Part shown: one piece after another, positions 1 through 8,579 of the stretch | Numbering within the stretch: the first letter of the stretch is position 1 | How the letters are laid out: each line of letters begins with the position of its first letter | DNA from: Alkalihalobacterium sp048323755 | Lineage (GTDB): Bacteria; Bacillota; Bacilli; Bacillales; Bacillaceae_F | DNA length: 64,000 nucleotides | Assembly (NCBI RefSeq): GCF_048323755.1 | Contig: NZ_JBLWFS010000005.1 | Location: 62,001 to 126,000, forward strand | Reading direction: 5' to 3' | Made by a program: the position numbers and the translations under genes | Notes under the pieces: model-generated | The model's input: only the letters and a program-made list of their open reading frames with translations | Told to the model about the DNA's origin: nothing | Databases searched by the model: none

Positions 1-468
1 TTTTAGAATGTTTTGCAGTGCAGTTGCGTCTTCATTCATACCACTCTCGGTCTTTTCATGTTGATAATTCTGCAAATAGGAAGATAAATATAATGCATTA
101 CGGAAACCTTCAAGGAAACTTTTTATCGAAATGTCTTGGTCCGATTCGCCAATACTTGCAATCATTCCAAGGTAACCGTCCCAAGCCTTTTCTGGTAATG
201 AAACACTAATTATATCCGCACGGCATCCGTTTAAATCAAATGGAAATTCATTTTCTAGCATACTATCTTTTAATTGGTACAACACTTCGATCATATCGGT
301 CTTTAAACCACCAATTTCTCTAATGGTAATTATCTCTCCTTGTTGATCAGCAAGAAATAAGACAGCAGATGGAAAGTATTTTCCAAACGAAACACTGTCT
401 GTGACTGACAACTGTAGGAGTTTAGACACATCTATTGAATTAACTTTGTTAGCATTAAGTTGATTCAT
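1..468 (-). CDS. N-terminal part of a probable GAF/diguanylate-cyclase-type protein (partial)
   Basis: An open frame of 156 codons runs from an ATG at 468 off the left edge without a stop. GGTGGTG lies just upstream of the ATG as ribosome binding site. The visible part has no signal peptide or membrane segment and reads like a small alpha/beta sensor domain of GAF type (segments PSAVLFLADQQGEIITI and WDGYLGMIASIGE). In B. subtilis the gene next to rpsD is ytrP/dgcP, a GAF plus GGDEF diguanylate cyclase, so this is probably its N-terminus. The catalytic domain would lie outside the window, so the function is inferred from synteny only. Confidence 0.5.
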   Translation of the reverse strand, partial: MNQLNANKVNSIDVSKLLQLSVTDSVSFGKYFPSAVLFLADQQGEIITIREIGGLKTDMIEVLYQLKDSMLENEFPFDLNGCRADIISVSLPEKAWDGYLGMIASIGESDQDISIKSFLEGFRNALYLSSYLQNYQHEKTESGMNEDATALQNILK

Positions 469-671
469 GTTATAGCACCACCATTACATACTTAAGACAG
501 CATTCCGATACTTTAATAATAGGGAAATAAAACTAATTTTATTGATATTTTTTCCAACCATAATAATTCTTTATTTCATTATACCTGATCTAATATTGTA
601 TTACTATAAATATATGGTAGGACTCACCTTATGATATTTGAATAGTTATTGTACACTGTCAAGGACTGTGG

Positions 672-700
672 TTGACATCGGTATTGTAAAGTAATATAAT
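672..700 (+). promoter_or_regulatory. SigmaA promoter of rpsD
   Basis: A perfect consensus promoter is visible: TTGACA at 672-677, a 17-bp spacer and TATAAT at 695-700. Transcription would start near 707, about 200 bases before the rpsD start codon, as expected for a strongly expressed ribosomal protein gene. Confidence 0.9.
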
Positions 701-706
701 AGCATT

Positions 707-910
707 TGTGTGAAATATGACAGCCAAGGTAAGCTTGATTTGGACCCTCACATTTTGTTCCTCAATTCAGCGGCTGGTGATTGTGTTGAGGTGCATCGCG
801 TAACTTCACGCTGTCGAAGCGAAGGTGCATGAAAGCAAAATGACCATTTCAGGAGATTGCCACAACTGTTGTTGTTTTGCTCAAACAAAATAACAAAGGA
901 GGAGTCATTC
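707..910 (+). promoter_or_regulatory. rpsD 5' leader, probable S4 autoregulatory RNA
   Basis: About 200 untranslated bases separate the promoter from the rpsD ATG, and the region is rich in short complementary segments (around 721-740, 770-800 and 805-835). In B. subtilis S4 represses its own synthesis by binding the rpsD leader, so the same role is likely here. I have not folded it. An upstream in-frame start at 857 exists, but it has no good ribosome binding site. Confidence 0.6.
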
Positions 911-1513
911 ATGGCTCGTTATACAGGTCCATCTTGGAAATTATCTCGTCGTTTAGGTATCTCATTAAGCGGTACTGGTAAAGAATTAGAAAAACGCCCT
1001 TACGCACCAGGACAACACGGTCCTAACCAACGTAAGAAATTCTCAGAGTACGGTTTACAATTACAAGAAAAGCAAAAGCTTCGTCACATGTTCGGAGTAA
1101 ATGAGCGTCAATTCCGTCGTATTTTCGACGATGCTGGTAAAATGCCTGGTATCCACGGTGAAAACTTCATGATCTTACTTGAGTCTCGCCTTGATAACTT
1201 AGTTTACCGCATGGGTCTTGCTCGTACTCGTCGTGGAGCACGTCAGCTTGTGAACCACGGTCACGTAATGGTTGATGGAGGACGTGTTGATATTCCTTCA
1301 TACCGCGTAAAACCTGGTCAAACAATTACTCTTCGTGAAAAATCTCAAAACTTGTCTGCTGTTAAAGAAGCTATTGAAGTGAACAACTTCGTTCCTGGAT
1401 ATATCTCTTTCGACGCTGAAAAGTTAGAAGGAACTTTCACTCGTTTACCAGAACGTTCTGAGCTTCCTGCTGAAATTACAGAAGCACTAATCGTAGAGTT
1501 CTACTCTCGTTAA
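911..1513 (+). CDS. rpsD: 30S ribosomal protein S4
   Basis: S4 is a primary 16S rRNA-binding protein that nucleates assembly of the small ribosomal subunit body; in bacilli it also represses its own gene. The 200-residue product starts MARYTGPSWKLSRRLG, the canonical S4 N-terminus, and carries the S4 RNA-binding domain around residues 90-155 (ESRLDNLVYRMGLARTRRGA). The ATG at 911 is chosen because AAAGGAGG lies 8 bases upstream and the length matches the family; an extension back to 857 would add 18 atypical residues. The gene stands alone between its own promoter and a terminator. Confidence 0.98.
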   Translation: MARYTGPSWKLSRRLGISLSGTGKELEKRPYAPGQHGPNQRKKFSEYGLQLQEKQKLRHMFGVNERQFRRIFDDAGKMPGIHGENFMILLESRLDNLVYRMGLARTRRGARQLVNHGHVMVDGGRVDIPSYRVKPGQTITLREKSQNLSAVKEAIEVNNFVPGYISFDAEKLEGTFTRLPERSELPAEITEALIVEFYSR

Positions 1514-1522
1514 TAACAATGA

Positions 1523-1556
1523 GAACGATTGGATTATTCCAGTCGTTCTTTTTTGT
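1523..1556 (+). terminator. Terminator of rpsD
   Basis: An 11-bp stem (GAACGATTGGA / TCCAGTCGTTC, one G-U pair) with a four-base loop is followed by TTTTTT, 10 bases after the rpsD stop codon. Confidence 0.9.
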
Positions 1557-1576
1557 TTTCTATTTTTCTTAGTATT

Positions 1577-1611
1577 AGGCTGTTTTCGTAAACTTTGTTG
1601 CTTTTGGACCG
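1577..1611 (-). repeat. Truncated copy of the GGCT-ended MITE family
   Basis: The sequence GGCTGTTTTCGTAAAC followed by TTTGTTGCTTTTGGACCGT matches, in reverse orientation, one end of the elements at 3088, 36795, 42967 and 52471. Only one end is present; the rest is replaced by the tyrS terminator. Confidence 0.7.
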
Positions 1612-1616
1612 TTTTT

Positions 1617-1652
1617 TGAAAATAAAAAGCAGACTAACCAAGTCAGCCTGCT
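1617..1652 (-). terminator. Terminator of tyrS
   Basis: Read on the minus strand, AGCAGGCTGAC / GTTAGTCTGCT forms an 11-bp stem with G-U pairs and a three-base loop, followed by TTTTTATTTT. It lies 20 bases after the tyrS stop. Confidence 0.85.
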
Positions 1653-1671
1653 CTACATACTTAACTAATTT

Positions 1672-2928
1672 TTAATATTGAATTAAGTAGTACTTCTTCT
1701 TCCCGCGGCGAATAATCGTAAATTGTCCTTCAATTTTATCTTCTGTTTGTAAAAGACGACCTACATCCGTACATCTTTCACCATTAATGTAAATGGCACC
1801 ATTTTGAATATCTTCACGGGCTTGACGTTTAGAAGGTGAAACTTTAGCTGCTACTAATAAATCAACTAATGCCATATTTTCATTTTCACAAGTATAAGAA
1901 GGAACATCTTTAAAACCTTGCTTAATTTCATTAGCACTCAAGTTCTTAATATCTCCACTAAATAAAGCATCGGAAATTCGAATGGCTTGTGCTAGCGCCT
2001 CTTCTCCATGAACTGTTTTAGTTAACTCCTCTGCAAGTCTGCGTTGTGCAAGGCGTAAGTGCGGCTCTGTATCAACTGCTTTTTCTAACTCGTTAATTTC
2101 ATCGTGTGATAGGAATGTGAAGTACTTAATAAACTTAATGACATCACGGTCATCTGTATTGATTAAGAATTGGTAAAATTCGTATGGTGTTGTTTTTTCT
2201 GGGTCTAACCAAATGGCTCCACCTTCTGTTTTACCAAACTTAGTGCCATCTGCTTTTGTAACTAACGGGATGGTGAAACCAAACGCTTTTTCTTGATCAC
2301 CTAATGATTTTCTAATTAACTCTAGACCCGCTGTGATATTTCCCCATTGGTCACTTCCACCAATTTGAAGTTTACAGTTTTCATTTTGGTATAAGTTAAG
2401 GAAATCGTACGACTGTAAGATCATGTAGCTAAACTCAGTAAAAGAAATCCCTGAAGAAATACGTGACTCTACAGAATCTTTAGCTAACATATAGTTAATC
2501 CCAAAGTTCTTACCTACATCTCTTAAAAACGTAATTACATCAAGTTTGCCAATCCAGTCATAGTTATTGACTAACTTAGCCCCTGATTCACCTTCAAAAT
2601 CAAGAAAGCGGGACAACTGTCCTTTAATTCCTTCTGTAAATTGTTCAACGATCTCTTTTTCGTTTAACGTTCTCTCTGCTTTTTTACCACTTGGATCGCC
2701 AATAAGACCAGTAGCACCACCAACAAGTGCTAGCGGCTTATGACCGGCTAATTGAAATCTTCTTAATGTGAGAACCGTAAGCAGGTGTCCGATGTGCAAA
2801 CTATCTGCCGTAGGATCAAACCCACAATATAACGTTACTTGCTCTTCACTTAACTGCTTAGCTAACCCCTCTTCATCTGTCACTTGATTAACTAATCCGC
2901 GAAATTGCAAATCCTTCAATAACTCCAT
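1672..2928 (-). CDS. tyrS: Tyrosyl-tRNA synthetase
   Basis: This class I synthetase charges tRNA-Tyr with tyrosine in the cytoplasm. The catalytic Rossmann domain shows HIGH at about residue 45 and KFGKT (the TyrS version of KMSKS) at about 230; the middle holds ILQSYDFL and GGSDQWGN for tyrosine binding, and the last 65 residues form an S4-like tRNA-binding domain (SPSKRQAREDIQNGAIYING). The ATG at 2928 is preferred over an in-frame GTG at 2937 because AGGAG at 2938-2942 abuts the GTG but is correctly spaced from the ATG. The product is 418 residues, usual for the family. Expression is controlled by the upstream T-box, from which it is separated by an inserted repeat. Confidence 0.97.
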   Translation of the reverse strand: MELLKDLQFRGLVNQVTDEEGLAKQLSEEQVTLYCGFDPTADSLHIGHLLTVLTLRRFQLAGHKPLALVGGATGLIGDPSGKKAERTLNEKEIVEQFTEGIKGQLSRFLDFEGESGAKLVNNYDWIGKLDVITFLRDVGKNFGINYMLAKDSVESRISSGISFTEFSYMILQSYDFLNLYQNENCKLQIGGSDQWGNITAGLELIRKSLGDQEKAFGFTIPLVTKADGTKFGKTEGGAIWLDPEKTTPYEFYQFLINTDDRDVIKFIKYFTFLSHDEINELEKAVDTEPHLRLAQRRLAEELTKTVHGEEALAQAIRISDALFSGDIKNLSANEIKQGFKDVPSYTCENENMALVDLLVAAKVSPSKRQAREDIQNGAIYINGERCTDVGRLLQTEDKIEGQFTIIRRGKKKYYLIQY

Positions 2929-3079
2929 TTGTTCCACTCCTATTTTTTATGAATTATTAGCCCGGAAATTAGCTATGTTAACACCATTTGAATGAAAGTC
3001 GTTGTTTTAGTCATTAGTGAAATCCATTCAATGATTAAAACAACTCAAATCAACACCTGTACATTAACAGAGCTTGTAA

Positions 3080-3279
3080 AAATAAAAGGCTCTTTTCTAA
3101 AAGGATGTTGCTTTTAGCTATTGGACCGTAATCAAGCGAAAGCTTGGTTCTTCACGCTTTAGCGTGAAGCTTTTGAATATAAATCAGCCAGATGGATAGA
3201 TGAATTTATCCATTAGGGCTGATTTATATTCAAAAAACGGTCCAATGGCAACAAAGTATACGAAAACAGCCAAATAAAA
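3080..3279 (+). mobile_element. MITE-like element (184 bp) with 8-bp target duplication, inside the tyrS leader
   Basis: The element spans 3088-3271, begins GGCTCTTTTCT and ends GAAAACAGCC, and is flanked by AAATAAAA at 3080-3087 and again at 3272-3279. The ends are imperfect inverted repeats of about 24 bp. Inside are the hairpins CAAGCGAAAGCTTG and CTTCACGCTTTAGCGTGAAG and an extra 19-bp perfect palindrome (3171-3189 against 3217-3235) absent from the other copies. It has no coding capacity. GGCTCTTT ends and 8-bp duplications resemble the ISL3 family, so a non-autonomous derivative is inferred. Confidence 0.85.
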
Positions 3280-3513
3280 AAAGTCCCTCAAAAAGGGACG
3301 AGAAATCTCGCGGTACCACCCTTCTTGAAGAACATTGATCTTCCACTTCACATGATAACGGAATTAATCCGCCTGTTATGAATAGTCATAACAGATTGCT
3401 CCTAGTTTGTAATTCATAGTTACTCTTTGTACCGATTCACACCATCCATCGGCTCTCTAAAACAGGGAGAGACTACTACTGAAAACTAATCAATGCAATA
3501 AATATTTATTATC
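3274..3513 (-). promoter_or_regulatory. T-box leader of tyrS
   Basis: The minus strand carries the conserved T-box AAGGGTGGTACCGCG (3323 down to 3309). It is followed by a terminator stem GTCCCT / AGGGAC (3299-3283) and a long U tract. Upstream lie AG-rich Stem I sequences (GGTGTGAATCGGTAC) and the GGAGCA-type linker. Uncharged tRNA-Tyr would stabilise the antiterminator and allow read-through into tyrS. A TAC triplet at 3411-3409 is a candidate tyrosine specifier, but I have not folded Stem I to prove it. Unusually, about 340 bases separate the terminator from the start codon because of the inserted repeat. Confidence 0.93.
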
Positions 3514-3519
3514 CTTCTC

Positions 3520-3548
3520 TTTTTAACATAATTATTTTCTAATGTCAA
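3520..3548 (-). promoter_or_regulatory. Probable promoter of the tyrS T-box transcript
   Basis: TTGACA (3548-3543) is followed after 17 bases by TAAAAA preceded by TGT, an extended -10 form. The -10 is weak, but position and spacing fit a start just before the T-box Stem I. Confidence 0.55.
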
Positions 3549-3600
3549 TCTTTGACTATACAATGTGGCAGAAAAACCATATTAATGACAAATTTAAATA

Positions 3601-3609
3601 TGGTATAAT
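3601..3609 (+). promoter_or_regulatory. Extended -10 promoter of the penicillin-binding protein gene
   Basis: TGGTATAAT is a perfect extended -10 element; the -35 region is poor. It is divergent from the tyrS leader promoter and lies 30 bases before the start codon. Confidence 0.65.
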
Positions 3610-3638
3610 ATTGTTTGAAGTTTAGGAGGTTCTTATCT

Positions 3639-6506
3639 ATGAGAAATCTATTAAATACTTTATCCAGTAAATGTGAACAGGTGGTTAACTTCTTAAGACG
3701 CAAAAAAATCTTAAGTAATCTCGATATTACATATCAAGTCGTTTGGAACATATTTTTAGTTTTTCTTGTATTTGGGGTTATTTCGATGTTTTTTGTAGGT
3801 GGTGCAGGAGCTGGCTTCTTTGCATCCCTTGTAAAAGATGAGCAATTAAGAAGTTATGAAGCGATGAAAAAAGACATTTACAATTATGAGGAAGTAAGCG
3901 AAATATACTTTGCTAATGATGTCTATCTAGGTGAACTTCCTACGGATCTAGAACGACGGGAAATTCCTTTAGAAGATATTTCTTCTCATCTGATTAATGC
4001 CATTATTGCTACAGAAGACGAATATTTTTATGAGCACGAAGGAATTGTACCAAAAGCCATCATGCGTGCAACGTTCCAAGAATTTACTAACGCTTCCCTG
4101 CAAACAGGTGGAAGTACACTCACACAACAATTAGTAAAAAATCAAATATTAACGAGCGAAGTTTCTTTTGACCGAAAAGCTCGTGAAATCGTACTTGCGA
4201 TGCGCTTAGAGCACTTTTTTGAAAAAGATGAAATACTCGAAGCATATTTAAACATTGTACCGTTCGGAAGAAATGCCAATGGTCGAAACATTGCAGGTGT
4301 TCAAGCTGCTGCGCAAGGTATTTTCGGCGTTGATGCTAAAGATTTAAGTATTCCACAAGCGGCATTCATTGCGGGATTACCACAAAGTCCTTTTGGGTAC
4401 ACACCGTTTTATCGCAGTGAAGGAAAAGTCGTAGTTAAAGAAAATCTAGATCCTGGTATCAACCGGATGAAAACAGTTCTAAGAAGAATGCATGAAGGTG
4501 GACATATTACTGAACAAGAATATCAAGAAGCATTAAATTATGATATTCGTGCCAACTTAACAGCAGCAACACCAAGTATTAGGGATGAATATCCGTATAT
4601 AGCCGATGAAGTTGTTGAGAGAGCGGTTAACATTTTAACTAACCAATATGTATTAGAAGAAGGAATTGAACTCGAACAGCTAGATGCCGAAGAAAGACTA
4701 GAAATCATTAACAAACATGCAGCCAAAGCTCGAGTTGACTTACGACAGAATGGTTATCGTATTCATACAACGATTGATAAAGAAATCCATGATGCGATGA
4801 ACGAAGCGATAAAAGATGAACGTTTTTTTGGACCAACTAAAGATGGTGAACCTGAGGAAGTTGGTTCGATGTTAATTGAAAACCGAACAGGAGCCATTTT
4901 AGGTTTTGTCGGTGGTCGAGATTTTGAACGTGAACAGTTAAACCATGCAACAAATGCCCGTCGTCCAAACGGCTCGACGATGAAACCTCTTCTAGCTTAT
5001 GGACCGGCAATGGATATCGGGGCACTTCAACCAGGACATATCATACCTGATGTACCTACATTTTATAAATCGGATTCATCGCGTCAGGTAAATAATTTCA
5101 ATAGAAGCCACCGCGGATTAATTACTGTCCGAGAAGCACTTAAGACATCACAGAACACGACAGCGGTTCGGGGTTTATGGATGGCACCGCACGAAAAAAG
5201 CCGTGAAACTTTATTGAAAATGGGCTTTCGATTAAATCCAGGTGAACCATATGAAGCTGCAGCTCTTGGAGCAATAGATCACAATGTAACAGTTGAAAAT
5301 AATACAAATGCATACGCTACTTTCGCAAATGGAGGAAAATACATTCCTTCTCATATGATTGATAGAATTGAAACGAAAGACGGCGAAGTTATTTTCGAAC
5401 ATCAAATCGAAGAAGTTGAAGTGTTCTCACCACAAACATCTTACTTAATGATTGATATGATGCGTGATGTGTTACGTGGAGGAACTGCAAGCTCATTGCC
5501 AGGGAGATTAAAATTTAGAGCTGATTGGGCAGGTAAAACGGGGACAACTCAAGACTTTTATGATGTCTGGTTTGTTGCTACCAATCCTAATGTCACAATG
5601 AGCGTCTGGATTGGTTATGATACACCAAAAGAAATCAAGCGAGAACCGATAGCGGGCCTAAGCTACAGCCAACGTACACAACAAATTTGGGCAAACATTG
5701 CCAATGCAGCCTATGATGTTCGACCAGAAGTCATGTCCCCAGGCCATAACTTCCAAATGCCAGATGGAATTGTTTCTAGAGCCATTTGTGGCGTATCTGG
5801 ATTGCTTCCTTCTGATTTGTGTAAAGAAGCTGGTTTAGTAAAAACAGACCTCTTTAATGCTAAATTTGCGCCAACTAAAGTGGATGACAGCTTACAAAAA
5901 GTGAATTATGTTTTAATTGATGACCAACCTTATGTAGCGTTAGATAATACACCGAATGAGTTCACTTTTAGTGGAGTTATGATTAAAGAAGAGTATATCG
6001 AAACATATAGATTGAGCGGTTCTCTTCAAAACCAATTAAGCAATGTGATACCTGATCGAAAAGCAAAACATAACGGAAAGCAACCTTCTGCCGTTAATAA
6101 TGTCAGCTTAAGTGGTTCAACATTAAGCTGGGGTAAACAAAATGAAAATGACATCGTTGGATACCGAATATATCAAGCACCAAATGGATCCGATCAATTT
6201 AAGCTTATTGCTAGTGTTAAAGGAAGTGCTACTACTTCCCACAACATTAATTCAGGTTCTTATGCCTACTATGTAACTGCGGTTGACGTTGCGGGCAAAG
6301 AATCTCCTGCATCGAATATTGCTAAAGGTGATAATTGGAGTGCGGAACCACTGAAAGAGGAAAAAGAAGAAAAAGAGCCTAAGAAAGATAAGAAAGAAGA
6401 CGAAGATAAAAAGCCAAAACCACCGTCCGACGATAATGAAGACCCTAGAAAACCAACAACACCAAAACCTCCTTCAGAGTCAGGTGGAAGTGAAAATAAT
6501 GGTTAA
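3639..6506 (+). CDS. Class A (bifunctional) penicillin-binding protein
   Basis: It polymerises lipid II into glycan strands and cross-links the peptides on the outer face of the membrane. After a basic cytoplasmic N-terminus there is one membrane anchor (about residues 35-65). A GT51 domain follows with ATEDEYFYEHEG (catalytic Glu) and GGSTLTQQLVKN. The transpeptidase domain has STMK (active Ser), SQNTT and KTGTT motifs. A fibronectin type III domain sits near residues 820-895 (YRIYQAPNGSDQF, YYVTAVDVAGKES), and the last 55 residues are a Lys/Glu/Pro-rich tail. The ATG at 3639 follows TAGGAGGT; a TTG at 3615 lies before this site. The 955-residue product resembles the PonA/PBP1A architecture, but I do not assign a subfamily name. 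Confidence 0.93.
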   Translation: MRNLLNTLSSKCEQVVNFLRRKKILSNLDITYQVVWNIFLVFLVFGVISMFFVGGAGAGFFASLVKDEQLRSYEAMKKDIYNYEEVSEIYFANDVYLGELPTDLERREIPLEDISSHLINAIIATEDEYFYEHEGIVPKAIMRATFQEFTNASLQTGGSTLTQQLVKNQILTSEVSFDRKAREIVLAMRLEHFFEKDEILEAYLNIVPFGRNANGRNIAGVQAAAQGIFGVDAKDLSIPQAAFIAGLPQSPFGYTPFYRSEGKVVVKENLDPGINRMKTVLRRMHEGGHITEQEYQEALNYDIRANLTAATPSIRDEYPYIADEVVERAVNILTNQYVLEEGIELEQLDAEERLEIINKHAAKARVDLRQNGYRIHTTIDKEIHDAMNEAIKDERFFGPTKDGEPEEVGSMLIENRTGAILGFVGGRDFEREQLNHATNARRPNGSTMKPLLAYGPAMDIGALQPGHIIPDVPTFYKSDSSRQVNNFNRSHRGLITVREALKTSQNTTAVRGLWMAPHEKSRETLLKMGFRLNPGEPYEAAALGAIDHNVTVENNTNAYATFANGGKYIPSHMIDRIETKDGEVIFEHQIEEVEVFSPQTSYLMIDMMRDVLRGGTASSLPGRLKFRADWAGKTGTTQDFYDVWFVATNPNVTMSVWIGYDTPKEIKREPIAGLSYSQRTQQIWANIANAAYDVRPEVMSPGHNFQMPDGIVSRAICGVSGLLPSDLCKEAGLVKTDLFNAKFAPTKVDDSLQKVNYVLIDDQPYVALDNTPNEFTFSGVMIKEEYIETYRLSGSLQNQLSNVIPDRKAKHNGKQPSAVNNVSLSGSTLSWGKQNENDIVGYRIYQAPNGSDQFKLIASVKGSATTSHNINSGSYAYYVTAVDVAGKESPASNIAKGDNWSAEPLKEEKEEKEPKKDKKEDEDKKPKPPSDDNEDPRKPTTPKPPSESGGSENNG

Positions 6507-6513
6507 ATATCCA

Positions 6514-6549
6514 AAGAGGCTGATAAAATGTCAGCCTCTTCTTTTTTGT
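6514..6549 (+). terminator. Terminator of the penicillin-binding protein gene
   Basis: AAGAGGCTGA / TCAGCCTCTT forms a perfect 10-bp stem followed by CTTTTTTG, just after the stop codon. Confidence 0.9.
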
Positions 6550-6585
6550 TATTCATTAAATTTTTTTTATATCGACTAAACCGAA

Positions 6586-6616
6586 ACTAAAAAAGAGACT
6601 AACTGAAGTTAGCCTC
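6586..6616 (-). terminator. Terminator of acsA
   Basis: On the minus strand GAGGCTAAC / GTTAGTCTC forms a stem with a short loop, followed by TTTTTAG. It lies a few bases beyond the acsA stop. Confidence 0.8.
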
Positions 6617-6623
6617 CCTTCTA

Positions 6624-8339
6624 TTAATCTTCCATTGTAGATAAGTCACCAGTTGGTAAATCCAGTTCCCAAGCTTTAAGAACACGGCGCATAATTTTTC
6701 CACTTCTTGTTTTCGGAAGTTTTTCACGGAATTCAATTTCACGCGGTGCTGCATGTGCTGCAAGACCTTTTTTCACGAAGTTACGAATTTCCTCGATCAA
6801 TTCATCATTTTGCTCATAACCTTCGCGTAAAGCGATAAAGGCTTTAATAATCTCCCCACGAACAGGATCTGGCTTTCCAATAACTCCCGCCTCTGCTACA
6901 GCTGGGTGCTCAATTAATTTACTTTCTACTTCAAATGGGCCAACACGTTCACCTGCAGTCATAATGACATCGTCAATTCGTCCTTGGAACCAGAAATAAC
7001 CTTCCTCATCCATATAGGCCGAGTCACCTGATACATACCATCCTTTAATTTCAAAATAACTTTCGTACTTCTCTTCATTATTCCAAATCGTTCTCATCAT
7101 AGAAGGCCATCCTTTAGCAATCGCTAAGTTCCCCATACGATTTGGCGGTAATTCGTTTCCTTGATCATCAATAATAGCCGCTTTTACTCCTGGAATTGGT
7201 TTACCCATTGATCCAGGCTTAATATCCATACAAGGATAATTACAGATAAGCTGAGCGCCCGTTTCAGTCATCCACCAAGTATCATGGATACGTAGATCAA
7301 ATACTTTAGATCCCCAACGAACTACTTCAGGGTTTAGAGGCTCACCTACAGAAAGAATATGACGAATATTTGATAAATCATACTGCTTAACAAGCTCATC
7401 TCCAGCACTCATGAGCATACGGAACGCGGTTGGTGCACTGTACCAAACAGATACTTGATAACGCTGTAATGTTTCATACCAGTCTTGAGGGCTAAAACGT
7501 CCCCCACGAATGACGTTTGTTACACCACATAACCATGGACCAAAAATTCCATATGATGTTCCTGTTACCCAACCCGGATCAGCTGTACACCAATATACAT
7601 CATCATCTTGTAAATCTAATACCCATCTAGCTGTTTGATAGTGTTGAATCATTGCGTTATGAACGTGAAGTACACCTTTTGGCTTACCTGTTGAACCCGA
7701 AGTGTAATGAAGAATTAGTCCATCTTCACGATCTACCCATGTAATTTCTAATTCACTACTTGCTTCTTGCATTAATTTATTAAAGTCCTTAATTGGACCT
7801 TCTTCTTTTACATTATCACCAATAATCAATACTGTTTCTAGATTTGGAAGATCCCCTACTGGGACACGTTCAAGAAGATCTGGCGTAGTTACTAAAACTT
7901 TTGCTGCACTATCTTCTAGACGATCACGTACAGCCCCCTCCATAAAAGCTTCGAATAATGGACCAACAATTGCACCTAGTTTAATAGCCCCAAGTACAGA
8001 AAAATATAGTTCTGGAGAACGTGGCATGAAAATAAAAACACGATCACCTTTCTCTACCCCTACGCTTTTCAAAACGTTACCCGCACGGTTAGACATTTGG
8101 CTCATTTGTTCAAATGTATATTTCTCATCACGTTTTGCGTCACTATAGTAAAGTGCCACTTTATCTTTTTTATCAGAAAAGGCATGACGATCAATGGCTT
8201 CATATGCCATATTTACCTTACCTGTTGTACTCCAAGAAAATTCTTTTTCAACTGTACTCCAATCAAAATTTGTAGCTGTTTCTTCATAACTTACTAGATT
8301 GTGGTTACCTTTCGTTGCTGGAAGCGCTTGCACGTTCAT
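6624..8339 (-). CDS. acsA: Acetyl-CoA synthetase
   Basis: It activates acetate with ATP and CoA to acetyl-CoA via acetyl-AMP. The 571-residue protein is nearly collinear with B. subtilis AcsA: the AMP-binding loop YTSGSTGKPKGVLHVH, the core motif WWMTETGAQL, the hinge FQGRIDDVIMTAGERVG, and PKTRSGKIMRR near the C-terminus. Lys548 in that last motif is the residue acetylated by AcuA in B. subtilis. The gene is divergent from acuABC, the acetyltransferase/deacetylase system that regulates it, and ccpA lies nearby. A candidate CcpA site overlaps codons 4-8. The terminal DLSTMED is the same as I recall for B. subtilis. Confidence 0.97.
   Translation of the reverse strand: MNVQALPATKGNHNLVSYEETATNFDWSTVEKEFSWSTTGKVNMAYEAIDRHAFSDKKDKVALYYSDAKRDEKYTFEQMSQMSNRAGNVLKSVGVEKGDRVFIFMPRSPELYFSVLGAIKLGAIVGPLFEAFMEGAVRDRLEDSAAKVLVTTPDLLERVPVGDLPNLETVLIIGDNVKEEGPIKDFNKLMQEASSELEITWVDREDGLILHYTSGSTGKPKGVLHVHNAMIQHYQTARWVLDLQDDDVYWCTADPGWVTGTSYGIFGPWLCGVTNVIRGGRFSPQDWYETLQRYQVSVWYSAPTAFRMLMSAGDELVKQYDLSNIRHILSVGEPLNPEVVRWGSKVFDLRIHDTWWMTETGAQLICNYPCMDIKPGSMGKPIPGVKAAIIDDQGNELPPNRMGNLAIAKGWPSMMRTIWNNEEKYESYFEIKGWYVSGDSAYMDEEGYFWFQGRIDDVIMTAGERVGPFEVESKLIEHPAVAEAGVIGKPDPVRGEIIKAFIALREGYEQNDELIEEIRNFVKKGLAAHAAPREIEFREKLPKTRSGKIMRRVLKAWELDLPTGDLSTMED
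8319..8332. promoter_or_regulatory. Candidate cre (CcpA) site in the start of acsA
   Basis: On the minus strand TGCAAGCGCTTCCA fits the relaxed cre pattern TGNAANCGNTNNCA. It lies within codons 4-8 of acsA, downstream of the promoter, where a roadblock mode would act. In B. subtilis acsA is CcpA-repressed. The same 14-mer also occurs inside the permease gene at about 34235, where the same residues QALP are encoded, so chance is possible. Confidence 0.45.
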
Positions 8340-8383
8340 TTACCATCTTCCTCTCTACATGAATTTCCCTACTTTCTGAATTT

Positions 8384-8412
8384 ATTATATTATAGTTAGA
8401 ATATTTCTTCAA
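8384..8412 (-). promoter_or_regulatory. SigmaA promoter of acsA
   Basis: TTGAAG (8412-8407), 17 bases, TATAAT (8389-8384). The start would fall about 38 bases before the acsA ATG. Confidence 0.7.
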
Positions 8413-8579
8413 TTATTATTTGGAAGTTTTGGAATTTTAATATTTTACCGATTAGATTAAATTGTGTAAACTTTTTGTGTCAATTGCTCGATGCAACGCT
8501 TTTGTAATATGATTCATGTATAATGATGTTGAAGTAAGGACTGAATAATTTTTAAGTTTTTTTAAAGGTGGTTACCACA

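Noticed and set aside
3411..3431. Exact tyrosine specifier codon of the T-box
   Set aside because: TAC triplets occur at two places (3431-3429 and 3411-3409); without folding Stem I the choice is not safe, so it is given only as a candidate.
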